The notes under the pieces were generated by a model that was not told the DNA's origin, made no database searches, and saw only the letters and a list, made by a program, of their open reading frames with translations. This document shows, piece after piece, positions 1 through 9,121 of a stretch of DNA of 64,000 nucleotides; within the stretch, counting starts at the first letter, position 1; each line of letters starts with the position of its first letter. A program made the position numbers and the translations under genes. This DNA is from Terriglobus albidus (lineage in GTDB: Bacteria; Acidobacteriota; Terriglobia; Terriglobales; Acidobacteriaceae): contig NZ_CP042806.1 of assembly GCF_008000815.1 (NCBI RefSeq), positions 3,968,001-4,032,000 of the forward strand, read 5' to 3'.

Positions 1-2
1 GC

Positions 3-500
3 TTCACCCTCACCGGAATCATCCTCGGCTTTGCCCTGACCTGCGTCCATGCTATGTACCTGGCGCCGGGTGAAGGAGAGCTTCATCTGCACCGCCAGGT
101 GAAGCTGAATTCGGCGGGCGCCGGACGAAGCACAGGAGACCTGTTCATCACCGGACCGGAGGCGGTCGTCCTTGGCCGGGTAGTGGCTATCGCCGGCGCC
201 ATGCTGTTACTGCTGATCTTCCACTGGGCCTACAAAGCGCTGCGGAAACGCGAAGGCATGGGCATGGGTGACGTGAAGTTGCTGGGAATGATTGCCGCCT
301 TTTTCGGCTGGTGGCCCGCAGTTCTGGCGCTTTTTATCGGAACAGTTACGGCGACCGTTTTTGCCGTCATTCAAATGGCACGGGGACGAGCCGACCGTCT
401 GACCGAACTGCCCTATGGCAGTTTCCTTGCAATAGGAGGTCTGATCACGGCCATGGCAGGACCGATGCTGATCGAGTGGTACGCCGGCCTATTGCGATAG
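3..500 (+). CDS. pilD: Prepilin peptidase (A24 family), 3' part only
   Basis: C-terminal part of a membrane-embedded aspartic protease that cleaves type IV pilin or pseudopilin leader peptides. The reading frame is open from the left edge of the window, so the N-terminus, including any methylase-type CxxC zinc motif, lies outside. The diagnostic motif GMGDVKLLG, with the second catalytic Asp of the GxGD signature, is visible around bases 262-290. It is followed by hydrophobic segments (AAFFGWWPAVLALFIG and a C-terminal LAIGGLITAMAG stretch). It ends 137 bases before nuoA and is probably a separate transcription unit. The family call is firm; whether it serves pili or type II secretion cannot be told from here. 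Confidence 0.85.
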   Translation, partial: FTLTGIILGFALTCVHAMYLAPGEGELHLHRQVKLNSAGAGRSTGDLFITGPEAVVLGRVVAIAGAMLLLLIFHWAYKALRKREGMGMGDVKLLGMIAAFFGWWPAVLALFIGTVTATVFAVIQMARGRADRLTELPYGSFLAIGGLITAMAGPMLIEWYAGLLR

Positions 501-582
501 CGCACACTGCATTTGCGAATTCGGACGCACACGGTCTTAATTCAATCGTGTTGCATCTGGGTTACGGTATCGGCCCGTTTCC

Positions 583-611
583 TTGACACTGGCTTCAAAC
601 GGAACTTAACC
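583..611 (+). promoter_or_regulatory. Candidate sigma-70-type promoter of the nuo operon
   Basis: A perfect TTGACA hexamer lies at 583-588. With a 16-17 base spacer it is followed by a weak -10 (CTTAAC/TTAACC, about 605-611), 26 bases before the nuoA start. The -35 is convincing and the -10 is poor, so this is a suggestion only. Confidence 0.35.
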
Positions 612-637
612 TTGAGGGGACAGCCGACAGACGAACG

Positions 638-1042
638 ATGCAAATTCCTTATATTTGGAACTATCTTCCGCTGGCCCTTCAAATCCTTGCAGCCCTTGCA
701 CTTGCGGGCGGCATGGTGACGGCCAGCTACATCCTTGGGAAGCATCGCCGTACCAAGGTCAAGCTCTCAACCTATGAGTGCGGTATGGAGCCCGTCGGCG
801 ATGCGCGTGGCCGGTTCACCGTTCGGTTCTACATGGTGGCCATGCTGTTCATCCTGTTCGACGTGGAAGCGGTCTTCATGTTGCCCTGGGCCGTTATCTA
901 CAAACACCTTCCAACACTGACCGGTTCCCGCTTCTTCGGTTTCAACGAGATGCTGGTCTATATCGGCTTCGTCGCCGTGGGTCTGTTCTACGTCTGGAAG
1001 AAGGGCATCCTCGACTGGGCTGCCGATAAGGGAGACCTCTAG
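638..1042 (+). CDS. nuoA: NADH-quinone oxidoreductase subunit A
   Basis: Small membrane subunit of respiratory Complex I (134 residues, usual size). Three transmembrane helices are visible, at about residues 10-32, 65-88 and 96-118. The loop after helix 1 carries the conserved YECGMEP motif with the redox-switch Cys of the family, and GRFTVRFYMVAMLFILFDVEAVF, the most conserved stretch of NuoA, follows. It is the first gene of the nuo operon. Its TAG stop overlaps the GTG start of nuoC by one base, so nuoB, which normally follows nuoA, is absent here. Confidence 0.97.
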   Translation: MQIPYIWNYLPLALQILAALALAGGMVTASYILGKHRRTKVKLSTYECGMEPVGDARGRFTVRFYMVAMLFILFDVEAVFMLPWAVIYKHLPTLTGSRFFGFNEMLVYIGFVAVGLFYVWKKGILDWAADKGDL

Positions 1043-1524
1043 TGCCTGCAACAACCCTGGAAAAGGCGGAAGTCCTGGAGCAGATGGCGGCTAATCCAGC
1101 CGTTGCCGCGCTCTCTTCCCTGTTGATCGATGCCCGGTTCGCGTTGAACGAGCTGACGATCACGGTTCCGAAGGATCAGATCGTTGCTGCCGTCAAAGCG
1201 GTTCAGGCTGCCGGCTACAACTTTATGGAAGACGTGACCTGCGTGGACTGGTACCCCAGCGAACCTCGCTTCCACGTCACGTATCACATCCTTTCGCACT
1301 CGTTGAAAGAGCGTGTCCGTCTGATTGCGCCGGTGGGATCTGAAGATCTGTCGATTGATTCCATCACCGACGTCTGGCCCTCGGCTAACTTTTACGAGCG
1401 CGAGGTCTTTGATCTCTTCGGCGTACACTTTGGCGGACACCCGAACCTGCGCCGCATCATGATGCCGGATGACTGGAAGGGTCACCCGCTGCGTAAGGAC
1501 TATCCGGTGGAGGGTTACCGCTAA
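1042..1524 (+). CDS. nuoC: NADH-quinone oxidoreductase subunit C (30 kDa)
   Basis: Peripheral-arm subunit of Complex I (160 residues), equivalent to the mitochondrial 30 kDa protein. The family signature is present near the C-terminus as ANFYEREVFDLFGVHFGGHP, followed by the LRRIMMPDDWKGHPLRKDYP ending. The start is GTG, overlapping the nuoA stop (TAGTG), and the stop overlaps the ATG of nuoD (TAATG), which suggests translational coupling on both sides. It is not fused to NuoD, unlike the NuoCD protein of E. coli. Confidence 0.96.
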   Translation: MPATTLEKAEVLEQMAANPAVAALSSLLIDARFALNELTITVPKDQIVAAVKAVQAAGYNFMEDVTCVDWYPSEPRFHVTYHILSHSLKERVRLIAPVGSEDLSIDSITDVWPSANFYEREVFDLFGVHFGGHPNLRRIMMPDDWKGHPLRKDYPVEGYR

Positions 1525-2777
1525 TGCCGACCTCAGTTGAAGACCTCATCAATCCGGGCGTTGACGACGTAATCGCCGACTCCAAGCTGCATGGCAACAT
1601 CGATCCGGCACAGGACCAGACAATGGTCCTGAACATGGGTCCGCAGCACCCTTCCACTCACGGCGTACTGCGCGTGGTGCTGGAGGTTGACGGCGAGAGT
1701 GTTGTCGCCCTGGCGCCCGATATCGGCTATCTGCACACCGGCATCGAGAAGACCTGCGAGGCGAAGTTCTATCAGCAGGTTGTGCCGCTGACCGACCGCA
1801 TCGACTACCTCTGCCCGATGACCAACAATCTGACCTACTGCCTGGCGGTTGAGAAGCTGCTGCAGTTGGAGATTCCGGAGCGGGCACAGTATCTGCGCGT
1901 GCTGCTGAATGAGCTGACCCGTCTGAACAGCCACCTGGTATGGCTGGGAACGCACGCCATGGATATCGGCGCGCTGACGGTCTTCCTCTACTGCTTCCGC
2001 GAGCGCGAAGAGATTCTGCGCATCTTCGAGATGGTGGCCGGTCAGCGCATGATGACCAGCTACTTCCGCATTGGCGGTCTCAGCATGGAACCGCCGATCG
2101 ACTTCTACGATCGCGTGCGGAACTTCCTGAAGATCATGCCGGAGAAGATCGCCGAATACGAGAATCTGCTCACCGGGAATCCGATCTGGATGGGACGCCT
2201 GAAGAACGTCGGCCACCTCTCGGCGGCCGATGCCATCGCTCTTGGCGTAACCGGGCCGCCGCTGCGCGCCTCGGGTGTGGACTGGGATCTACGCCGCGAC
2301 ATGCCCTACTCGGGCTATGAGAAGTTCAAGTTCGAGGTTCCGGTCTCGCAGGTCGGCGACGTGTGGGCTCGTTATGAAGTCCGCATGAAGGAGATGTACG
2401 AGTCGGTGAAGATCGCCACCCAGGCCCTTGAGGGCTTGCCGGAGGGCCGCATCACCGCCGATGCCCCGAAGATCGTCCTTCCGGATCGCGAACAGATGAA
2501 GACCCAGATGGAGAGTCTGATCCATCACTTCAAGATCGTGACCGAAGGCTTTGCGGTGCCTGCAGGCCAGGTCTACCAGGGTGTTGAGTCGCCGCGTGGT
2601 GAGATGGGCTACTTTGTGGTGTCGGACGGAACGGCGAAGCCTTTCCGTGTGCATATGCGCAATCCTTCGTTCGCTACGCTGCAGGCGCTGGAGACGATGT
2701 GTAAGGGAAGACTTCTGGCCGATGTTGTCGCCGTGATTGGATCGATCGACATCGTGCTTGGAGAGATTGACAGGTAG
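1524..2777 (+). CDS. nuoD: NADH-quinone oxidoreductase subunit D (49 kDa)
   Basis: Quinone-pocket subunit of the peripheral arm of Complex I (417 residues, full length). Family motifs seen: NMGPQHPSTHGVLR near residue 40, which carries the conserved quinone-site His, IGYLHTGIEK, VPLTDRIDYLCPM, and the C-terminal RNPSFATLQALE followed by IGSIDIVLGEIDR. NuoD forms the quinone chamber together with NuoB, which is missing from this operon. The stop is followed immediately by the GTG of the next small gene. Confidence 0.97.
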   Translation: MPTSVEDLINPGVDDVIADSKLHGNIDPAQDQTMVLNMGPQHPSTHGVLRVVLEVDGESVVALAPDIGYLHTGIEKTCEAKFYQQVVPLTDRIDYLCPMTNNLTYCLAVEKLLQLEIPERAQYLRVLLNELTRLNSHLVWLGTHAMDIGALTVFLYCFREREEILRIFEMVAGQRMMTSYFRIGGLSMEPPIDFYDRVRNFLKIMPEKIAEYENLLTGNPIWMGRLKNVGHLSAADAIALGVTGPPLRASGVDWDLRRDMPYSGYEKFKFEVPVSQVGDVWARYEVRMKEMYESVKIATQALEGLPEGRITADAPKIVLPDREQMKTQMESLIHHFKIVTEGFAVPAGQVYQGVESPRGEMGYFVVSDGTAKPFRVHMRNPSFATLQALETMCKGRLLADVVAVIGSIDIVLGEIDR

Positions 2778-3086
2778 GTGTACGCGATGGATGCGCGGCT
2801 CCATACCGAACTTTGGACCTCATGGGCGTCGTTGTTGCGCACCTATTGCGCCGCCCATGGGCTGAACAGCAAGCATCACGCCGTGGTTGAAGTCGGCCCG
2901 GAGGTGATTCTGGTGCGTGTCAATGATCGCTGGCTTCGCTTCACCGCCAGCGACATGGAACGCGACGATTGCGGCAAGCTTCACTTTGCTCTGCAGGAAG
3001 ATGGCACAGTGCAGTACGCCGATGTAACGGAAGAGATGGACCACGCGGCAGAACGGCTTGCGCGGGAGATGTTCGCGGTATCCTAG
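2778..3086 (+). CDS. Unknown small protein inside the nuo operon
   Basis: A 102-residue protein I do not recognise. The GTG at 2778 directly abuts the nuoD stop; an in-frame ATG at 2787 (M-D-A-R-L) is an alternative start. It has no transmembrane segment or signal peptide. An aromatic N-terminal helix (LWTSWASLLRTYCAAHGL) is followed by a predicted mainly beta middle (VVEVGPEVILVRVNDRWLRFTAS) and an acidic C-terminal helix (EEMDHAAERLAREMF). Coding is supported by the tight operon position, codon use like its neighbours and the absence of a competing frame. Its placement between nuoD and nuoE suggests a role in Complex I or its assembly, but that is only inference. Confidence 0.75.
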   Translation: MYAMDARLHTELWTSWASLLRTYCAAHGLNSKHHAVVEVGPEVILVRVNDRWLRFTASDMERDDCGKLHFALQEDGTVQYADVTEEMDHAAERLAREMFAVS

Positions 3087-3228
3087 GGTTTGCCCCGAAG
3101 TGGTAGAACCTCAAGCGGTTTTTCGCCGCTGACGTTAACGGCATGGCCAAAGCCCTGCCCTGACGATAAGACGTGACCGGCGGATAGCCGTGATCACAAA
3201 ACTGAATTTCTGCTGGTTCCTGGAGTGT

Positions 3229-3738
3229 ATGAGCGCTGTCACCAACACGATCTTTTCGCCTGAGCTGGCCGCCCGCTTTGACAAGCTGGTGACGCTGTAT
3301 CCGGTCAAGCGTTCGGCGCTGATCCCCATGCTGTTGTACGCACAGGACGAGGTCGGCTACGTCTCCGACGCCGTCGTGCATGAGATCGCGCAGCGTCTGG
3401 ATCTGTTCGAGCTGGACGTGCGCAATGTTCTCAGCTACTACTCCATGCTGCGCACCAAGCCGGCCGGCAAGTACAACGTACAGGTCTGTACCAACATCAG
3501 CTGCATGCTGCGTGGCGGGTACGAGATTCTGGATCACTGCAAGGCCAAACTGGGCATCGGCCACAAGGAAGTCACTCCCGACAAGCTCTTCTCTCTGGAA
3601 GAGGTGGAGTGCATCGGAGCCTGCTGCTGGGCTCCCGCCATGCAGGTGAACTATGACTTTCACGAGGACCTGACTCCCGCGAAGGTCGACCAGATTCTGG
3701 ATGATTACGCTGCCGGTCGTGGAAAGGACGTGAAGTAA
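3229..3738 (+). CDS. nuoE: NADH-quinone oxidoreductase subunit E (24 kDa, 2Fe-2S)
   Basis: Thioredoxin-fold subunit of the NADH dehydrogenase module, carrying cluster N1a. The four ligands are visible as C87-x4-C92 (CTNISC) and C128-x3-C132 (CIGAC). I chose the ATG at 3229 (M-S-A-V-T-N) because GGAG lies just upstream and it gives 169 residues, typical of the family; an in-frame GTG at 3190 would add 13 residues. The 142 bases before it hold no gene. The stop overlaps the nuoF ATG by one base (TAATG). Confidence 0.96.
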   Translation: MSAVTNTIFSPELAARFDKLVTLYPVKRSALIPMLLYAQDEVGYVSDAVVHEIAQRLDLFELDVRNVLSYYSMLRTKPAGKYNVQVCTNISCMLRGGYEILDHCKAKLGIGHKEVTPDKLFSLEEVECIGACCWAPAMQVNYDFHEDLTPAKVDQILDDYAAGRGKDVK

Positions 3739-5063
3739 TGCCTACCCTTGTCTCCCACCCGGATGAAGTAAAGATCATCTCCCGCCGTTTCGGCGCCGGC
3801 GCTGCCGACATCGATAAGTACCTGGAGATGGATGGCTATAAGGCGGTCCAGATGGCGATTGAAAAAGGCGCCGAATGGGTCATCAATGAGATGAAGGCCA
3901 GCGGACTTCGTGGCCGCGGCGGCGCGGGCTTCCCCACCGGCCTGAAGTGGAGCTTCGTACCGAAGCAGAGTGAGAAGCCCAAGTACGTTCTGGTAAACGG
4001 CGACGAGTCCGAACCCGGTACCTGCAAAGATCACGTCATCTTCCTGCACGATCCCCACTCCGTTATTGAAGGCACCATGATCGCGGGCCTCGCCATCGGC
4101 GCGAAGATGGGTTTCATCTATCTGCGCGGCGAGTACCGCTACCTGTTGAAGGTCGTGGAGAAGGCTGTCGCCGATGCCTACGCCAAGGGCTTCCTCGGTA
4201 AGAACATCTTCGGCAAGGAAGGCGTGGACTTCGATATCGTCACGCAGACCGGCGCGGGCGCCTATGAAGTGGGCGAAGAGTCGGCCCTGATGGAATCGCT
4301 CGAAGGCAAGCGCGGCGTACCGCGCATCAAGCCTCCGTTCCCTGCTGTCGTGGGTCTCTACGGCGGACCGACCGTCATCAACAACGCTGAGACCATCGCC
4401 AGCGCGCCTCACATCCTGCTGATGGGCGGCGAGCCCTACGCAAAGGTTGGCTCTGAGCGGAATGGTGGAACGCGTCTTTTCGGTATCAGCGGCCACGTCG
4501 AGCGTCCTGGCGTTTACGAACTGCCGATGGGCTACAACTTGAAAAAGGCTATCTACGAGGTTGCGGGTGGCGTCAAGGGTGGACGCAAGCTGAAGGCCGT
4601 GGTTCCTGGCGGTTCGAGCTGCCCGGTGTTAAAGGCGGATGAGCTCGATGTCGGTCTTGACTTTGACCAGATGGGCAAAGCCGGCACCATGCTTGGCTCG
4701 GGCGGCATTGTTGTTCTGGACGAGACGGTTTCGATGGTTGAGTTCGCGCTCCGGACCATCAAGTTCTACCAGCACGAGAGCTGCGGCTGGTGCATCCCCT
4801 GCCGTGAAGGTACGGACTGGCTGAAGAAGACGCTGACGCGCTTCTACAACGGCTACGGCAACAAGAAGGACATCGCAAATATTCAGTATCTGGCAGAGAA
4901 CATGATGGGCCGCACCTTCTGCCCGCTGGGCGATGCGGCCGCCATGCCAACGCTTGGATTCATCAAGAAGTTCCGCGAAGAGTTTGAAGAGTATCTCGAG
5001 GGTCATCGCACCGAGAAGGCCCTTATCACCACCGAAGAACTGATCGGCGCAGCGCACCACTAG
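3738..5063 (+). CDS. nuoF: NADH-quinone oxidoreductase subunit F (51 kDa, FMN and NADH site)
   Basis: Binds NADH and FMN and carries 4Fe-4S cluster N3 (441 residues). The NADH/FMN glycine-rich loop GRGGAGFPTG is at residues 59-68, followed by the second conserved stretch VNGDESEPGTCKD. Cluster ligands are C349-x2-C352-x2-C355 (SCGWCIPC) with the fourth at C395 (TFCPLGD). It lies in the operon between nuoE and nuoG, 12 bases ahead of nuoG. Electrons pass from NADH through FMN to N3 and on to NuoG. Confidence 0.97.
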   Translation: MPTLVSHPDEVKIISRRFGAGAADIDKYLEMDGYKAVQMAIEKGAEWVINEMKASGLRGRGGAGFPTGLKWSFVPKQSEKPKYVLVNGDESEPGTCKDHVIFLHDPHSVIEGTMIAGLAIGAKMGFIYLRGEYRYLLKVVEKAVADAYAKGFLGKNIFGKEGVDFDIVTQTGAGAYEVGEESALMESLEGKRGVPRIKPPFPAVVGLYGGPTVINNAETIASAPHILLMGGEPYAKVGSERNGGTRLFGISGHVERPGVYELPMGYNLKKAIYEVAGGVKGGRKLKAVVPGGSSCPVLKADELDVGLDFDQMGKAGTMLGSGGIVVLDETVSMVEFALRTIKFYQHESCGWCIPCREGTDWLKKTLTRFYNGYGNKKDIANIQYLAENMMGRTFCPLGDAAAMPTLGFIKKFREEFEEYLEGHRTEKALITTEELIGAAHH

Positions 5064-5075
5064 AGGACTGAAGGA

Positions 5076-7475
5076 ATGCCAGACGTAAATTTCATTGTCG
5101 ACGGCAAACAGCTCACCGCTCCGGCGGGAACGCTGCTGATCGATGCCTGCAAGGCTGCAGGCATCGAGATTCCTGCCTTCTGCTACTACCCGGGTCTCTC
5201 GCTGCAGGCGGCCTGCCGCATGTGCGTGGTTCGCGTTGAGAAGATGCCGAAGCTGCAGACGGCGTGCACCACACCCGTAGCCGAGGGCATGGTAGTGCAG
5301 ACCGAAACACCTGAGATCGCTCAGGCCCGCAAGGCGACCATCCAGCTCCTGCTTGGCAATCACCCGCTCGATTGCCCGGTATGTGATGCCGGCGGCGAGT
5401 GCGAACTGCAGGACATGACCTTCAAGTACGGTGCGGCCGATAGCTTCTATACCGAGCCGAAGAACCACCGCGAAGAGCAGAAGTGGTCGCCTGCCGTGTA
5501 CTTCGACCGCCCACGCTGCATCCTCTGCTATCGCTGCGTACGTATGTGCGGCGAGGGTATGGATGTCTTCGCTCTGGGTATCCAGAACCGCGGCTCCTCT
5601 GCCGTGATCGCTCCGAATATCCCCGCAAGCGAATCCGCTACCGGCATGCAGCAACTCGACTGCGAAGAGTGCGGCATGTGTATCGATGCCTGCCCGGTCG
5701 GCGCACTGACTTCGGACTCGTATCGCTATAAGACCCGCCCGTGGGAGATGAATCACGTCGGCACCGTCTGCACGCACTGCGGCGACGGCTGCAAGACAAC
5801 GCTCGGTGTTCGTCGCTCGTCGGATGGTATGGAGATCGTTCGCGGCGATAACCGTGACCGCTCCGGCATCAACAACGACTTCCTCTGCGCCAAGGGCCGC
5901 TTCGCCTTCGACTTCGCCAATCACGAAGAGCGTCTGACACAGCCGCTGGTTCGCCAGGCAGACGGCAAGCTGAAGCCCGTCTCATGGGAAGAAGCACTGA
6001 CGGTTGTCGGCAAGAAGTTCAAGGAAGTACGCGACAGCAAGGGCGGCCATTCGCTCGGTGTCATCGGATCGAACCGCATCACCAACGAAGAGGCATACCT
6101 GCTGCAGAAGTTCGCTCGCAGTGTGCTCGGCACCGCCAATATCGATCATCACCGCACCGCCGACTACACCACCTTCGCCCGCGCTCTGAGCAGCACGAGT
6201 GGCAAGACGGCGTCGCAGCGTGACACCACCACGGCCAAGGCTGTACTTCTGATCGGCGGCGATCCCACCAACCAGAATCCGCTGACGGCTTGGAATCTGC
6301 GTACCGATGTTCGCCTGAACAAGGCTCGCATCTACGTTGCGAATCACGCTCCGATCAAGCTTCGCCGTCAGGCCAAGGCCTTCCTGCAGGTAACCGATCT
6401 CGGCTACGGCTCCTTGGCTGCTTATCTGAATGGCGACGACGCGGCGGCACAGGCAGCAGTGGCCGACGTCAACGCGCTTGCAGCCTTCCGCGATGCCGTG
6501 AAGGGCGAAGAGAACCTCCTGGTCCTGATCGGCAACGAGCTACGCGGTACCGATCTCGAGAAGCTGGTACAGTTTGCTCTCTCGCTGCCAAACGCGAAGG
6601 TTGCTCTGCTGTCCGATTACGTCAACTCGCGCGGCGCCGCCGACATGGGCCTGCTGCCTGACCTTCTACCGGGTTACATCCCGTGGATGCAGCCGAAGGA
6701 GTTTGCCGCCGAATACGGCGATCACTTCCCGGCAGCCAAGGGCCTGGACCTGCTGCAGCAGTTCGATGCGGCAGCGACCGGTGAGCTCGGAGCTCTCTAC
6801 GTCGTTGGAGCGAACCCTGTCGCCCGCTACTCCGTCGATCCGGCAACGTTGAAGAACACCTTCCTGGTGGTCCAGGATATGTACCTGACCGAGACAGCCG
6901 TTCTTGCCGATGTGGTTCTGCCGGCGGCAAACCTTTATGAGAAGTCGGGCTCGGTGACCAACAGCTACGGTGACCTGCAGCTCGTCCGCAAAGCCGCGGA
7001 CAAGGCCGGCGTTCGTTCGGACTTCGAGATCATCGTGCGCATCGCCGACAAGATGGATCACAAGGTTCAATCGTTGGTTCCCTTCGGCAACGGCCTGCGC
7101 GCCGACTTCGGACAGACCCGCGGAGCCCAGTCGGGTGAGGCGGATCGTCATGCAGTCTGGCTCTCGGCTAACAATATGGAGCCGAAGCTCTCGCCGTTCG
7201 ATCCTTTCGCCATCCTGGACGAGATTCACCGTCTGGTGCCGGGTTACGGCGGCCTGCTTCGCCTGCAGTTGCTCAGCGGCAATGATCAGCATGTCGAGCC
7301 GATCGTCAACAAGAATGAGCTGATTCAGATCGATGGCGATGCCAATCGCCGTGACCTGGTGCTGCCGGCCAATGACACTCTGTTTACCTCCGGCACGCTT
7401 GGCCGTTACTCGGAGAAACTCATCCAGCTTCACGGCAAGTACAGCCAGGAAGCTACACCCACGGCTGCGGACTAA
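5076..7475 (+). CDS. nuoG: NADH-quinone oxidoreductase subunit G (75 kDa iron-sulfur subunit)
   Basis: Largest peripheral subunit (799 residues). The N-terminal 2Fe-2S ferredoxin domain has Cys in CYYPGLSLQAACRMC. A His-Cys3 site (HPLDCPVCDAGGEC, cluster N5) follows, then two four-Cys sites (CILCYRCVRMC and CEECGMCIDAC). A further set, CTHCGDGC with a downstream C in NDFLCAKGRF, matches the ligands of the extra cluster N7 found in some bacterial enzymes. The rest is a molybdopterin-oxidoreductase-like domain (GSNRITNEEAYLLQKFAR and the following Rossmann segments), without evident cofactor use in this family. A good Shine-Dalgarno (GGAC/AAGGA region) precedes the ATG. Confidence 0.96.
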   Translation: MPDVNFIVDGKQLTAPAGTLLIDACKAAGIEIPAFCYYPGLSLQAACRMCVVRVEKMPKLQTACTTPVAEGMVVQTETPEIAQARKATIQLLLGNHPLDCPVCDAGGECELQDMTFKYGAADSFYTEPKNHREEQKWSPAVYFDRPRCILCYRCVRMCGEGMDVFALGIQNRGSSAVIAPNIPASESATGMQQLDCEECGMCIDACPVGALTSDSYRYKTRPWEMNHVGTVCTHCGDGCKTTLGVRRSSDGMEIVRGDNRDRSGINNDFLCAKGRFAFDFANHEERLTQPLVRQADGKLKPVSWEEALTVVGKKFKEVRDSKGGHSLGVIGSNRITNEEAYLLQKFARSVLGTANIDHHRTADYTTFARALSSTSGKTASQRDTTTAKAVLLIGGDPTNQNPLTAWNLRTDVRLNKARIYVANHAPIKLRRQAKAFLQVTDLGYGSLAAYLNGDDAAAQAAVADVNALAAFRDAVKGEENLLVLIGNELRGTDLEKLVQFALSLPNAKVALLSDYVNSRGAADMGLLPDLLPGYIPWMQPKEFAAEYGDHFPAAKGLDLLQQFDAAATGELGALYVVGANPVARYSVDPATLKNTFLVVQDMYLTETAVLADVVLPAANLYEKSGSVTNSYGDLQLVRKAADKAGVRSDFEIIVRIADKMDHKVQSLVPFGNGLRADFGQTRGAQSGEADRHAVWLSANNMEPKLSPFDPFAILDEIHRLVPGYGGLLRLQLLSGNDQHVEPIVNKNELIQIDGDANRRDLVLPANDTLFTSGTLGRYSEKLIQLHGKYSQEATPTAAD

Positions 7476-7490
7476 GAGAGACGAAACCAA

Positions 7491-8546
7491 GTGCACTTGT
7501 CAGACTTTCAACTCTTCGTACTAATCACGATCATCAAGATCGCCGTGGTGCTGGTGATCACGCTGACGGCAGTGGCCTATACCGTGCTGCTGGAACGCAA
7601 GGTGATCGGCCGCATTCAGAATCGCTGGGGACCCTCGCGCGTAGGCCCGTTCGGCCTGCTGCAGCCGCTGGCTGACGGTATCAAGCTCTTCCTGAAAGAA
7701 GACCTGATGCCGATGTCGGTGGAGCGTCCGCTTTTCGTCGCCGCACCCGTCATCGCACTGGCCTGCGCTCTGGTCTCGGTTGCCGTGGTTCCCTTCGGTC
7801 AAACCTTCAAGATCCAGGGCGTCGATATCTTCCAGGTATCGAACGTCAACATCGGCCTGCTGGTGATCCTGGGCATCACCTCGATCGGCGTCTACGGCAT
7901 TGCACTGTCGGGTTGGTCTTCGAACAACAAGTACTCGCTGATGGGTTCGCTGCGCGCTACGTCCCAGGTCATCAGCTACGAACTGGCTCTAGGCTTGTCT
8001 CTGGTAGGTGTGGTGCTGCGTGCGGGATCGCTGAATCTGCGCGACATCGTCAACTCACAGGTTGGTCACGGCTTCCTGTCGTGGAACTTTTTCGGCGGTC
8101 TGCAGTTTGTCGGCTTCTTCATCTACATCATGGCCGCATACGCTGAGACCAACCGCGCTCCGTTCGATCTTCCTGAAGCCGAGTCTGAGCTGGTCGCCGG
8201 CTATCACACCGAGTATTCGTCGATGAAGTTCGCAATGTTCTTCATGGCCGAATACGCCAACATGCTGACCGTCTCCTGCGTTGCGACGCTGCTCTTCTTC
8301 GGCGGCGCATCGAGCCCGTTTGAAGGCTGGCTGCCGGCCTTCGGTCCGGTCTGGCTGCAGTCTATCCTGCCGATCTTCTGGTTTGTCGCAAAGGTATTCA
8401 GTTTCCTGTTCCTGTACATCTGGGTGCGTGCTACGCTGCCGCGCTTCCGTTACGACCAGCTGATGAGCTTCGGCTGGAAGTTTCTGCTGCCTCTGGCGAT
8501 GGCGAACATTCTGGCCACCAGCCTGATCATGGCGCTGAGAAGTTAG
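7491..8546 (+). CDS. nuoH: NADH-quinone oxidoreductase subunit H
   Basis: Membrane subunit at the junction with the peripheral arm, contributing to the quinone tunnel (351 residues, eight or more membrane helices). Conserved motifs: ERKVIGRIQNRWGPSRVGP in the first cytoplasmic loop, GLLQPLADGIKLFLKE, and the acidic loop ETNRAPFDLPEAESELVAGYHTEY. The start is GTG (7491) with GAGAG/ACGA upstream. The next gene is nuoJ, so nuoI, normally found here, is absent. Confidence 0.97.
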   Translation: MHLSDFQLFVLITIIKIAVVLVITLTAVAYTVLLERKVIGRIQNRWGPSRVGPFGLLQPLADGIKLFLKEDLMPMSVERPLFVAAPVIALACALVSVAVVPFGQTFKIQGVDIFQVSNVNIGLLVILGITSIGVYGIALSGWSSNNKYSLMGSLRATSQVISYELALGLSLVGVVLRAGSLNLRDIVNSQVGHGFLSWNFFGGLQFVGFFIYIMAAYAETNRAPFDLPEAESELVAGYHTEYSSMKFAMFFMAEYANMLTVSCVATLLFFGGASSPFEGWLPAFGPVWLQSILPIFWFVAKVFSFLFLYIWVRATLPRFRYDQLMSFGWKFLLPLAMANILATSLIMALRS

Positions 8547-8590
8547 GTTGATCTCCGCGGTTGGTATGAGCCGGTAACCCGCGCGGCTCG

Positions 8591-9121
8591 GTGAATGAGT
8601 TAGTCGATACGATCATGCATCTTGCACTCTTCTTTATCTTCGGCGGACTAGCGGTACTATTCGCGCTGAACCTTCTGCTGCAGCGTCACCCGATCAATTC
8701 GGCGCTGTCGCTGGTGGTGGTGATGATGTCGCTGGCGGTGCTGTACTGGTCGCTGGGAGCGGAATTCCTGGCCGCGGCGCAGATCATCGTCTACTCCGGC
8801 GCGGTAATGGTGCTGTTTGTCTTTGTCATCATGCTTCTTAACGCCGGGGAAGAAGAGCACACGCGAGGCTCGAAGATTGCCGCTATAGCCGGCCTTCCCG
8901 GAGCGGCCGCCATCTTCTGCCTGCTGAGCTTTGTCTTCCTGAGTGAAGGCCATAAGCTTGGCCTCTCGCACCTGGGCGGCTCGCTGGACGAAGCAACCTC
9001 CAATATCTCTCAGATCAGTTCGCTTCTCTTTACCGACCTTCTGCTTCCCTTCGAAGTGACGTCGATTCTGATTCTGGTGGCGATTCTCGGCGCAGTTGTG
9101 CTCGCAAAGAAGGAGCGGTAA
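8591..9121 (+). CDS. nuoJ: NADH-quinone oxidoreductase subunit J
   Basis: Membrane subunit (176 residues, five helices). The helix SALSLVVVMMSLAVLYWSLG and the IIVYSGAVMVLFVFVIMLLN segment, whose pi-bulge takes part in coupling, are conserved. The C-terminus EVTSILILVAILGAVVLAKKER is typical. The start is GTG, and the TAA stop overlaps the nuoK ATG by one base. A 44-base gap separates it from nuoH, the place where nuoI would be expected. Confidence 0.96.
   Translation: MNELVDTIMHLALFFIFGGLAVLFALNLLLQRHPINSALSLVVVMMSLAVLYWSLGAEFLAAAQIIVYSGAVMVLFVFVIMLLNAGEEEHTRGSKIAAIAGLPGAAAIFCLLSFVFLSEGHKLGLSHLGGSLDEATSNISQISSLLFTDLLLPFEVTSILILVAILGAVVLAKKER

Noticed and set aside
1021-1042. GCCGATAA sequence near the end of nuoA as a sigma-28 -10 box
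   Set aside because: It lies in coding sequence, lacks a TCAAG/TAAA element at the right distance and has no flagellar context. A similar box inside uvrB (about 31214) was rejected for the same reasons.
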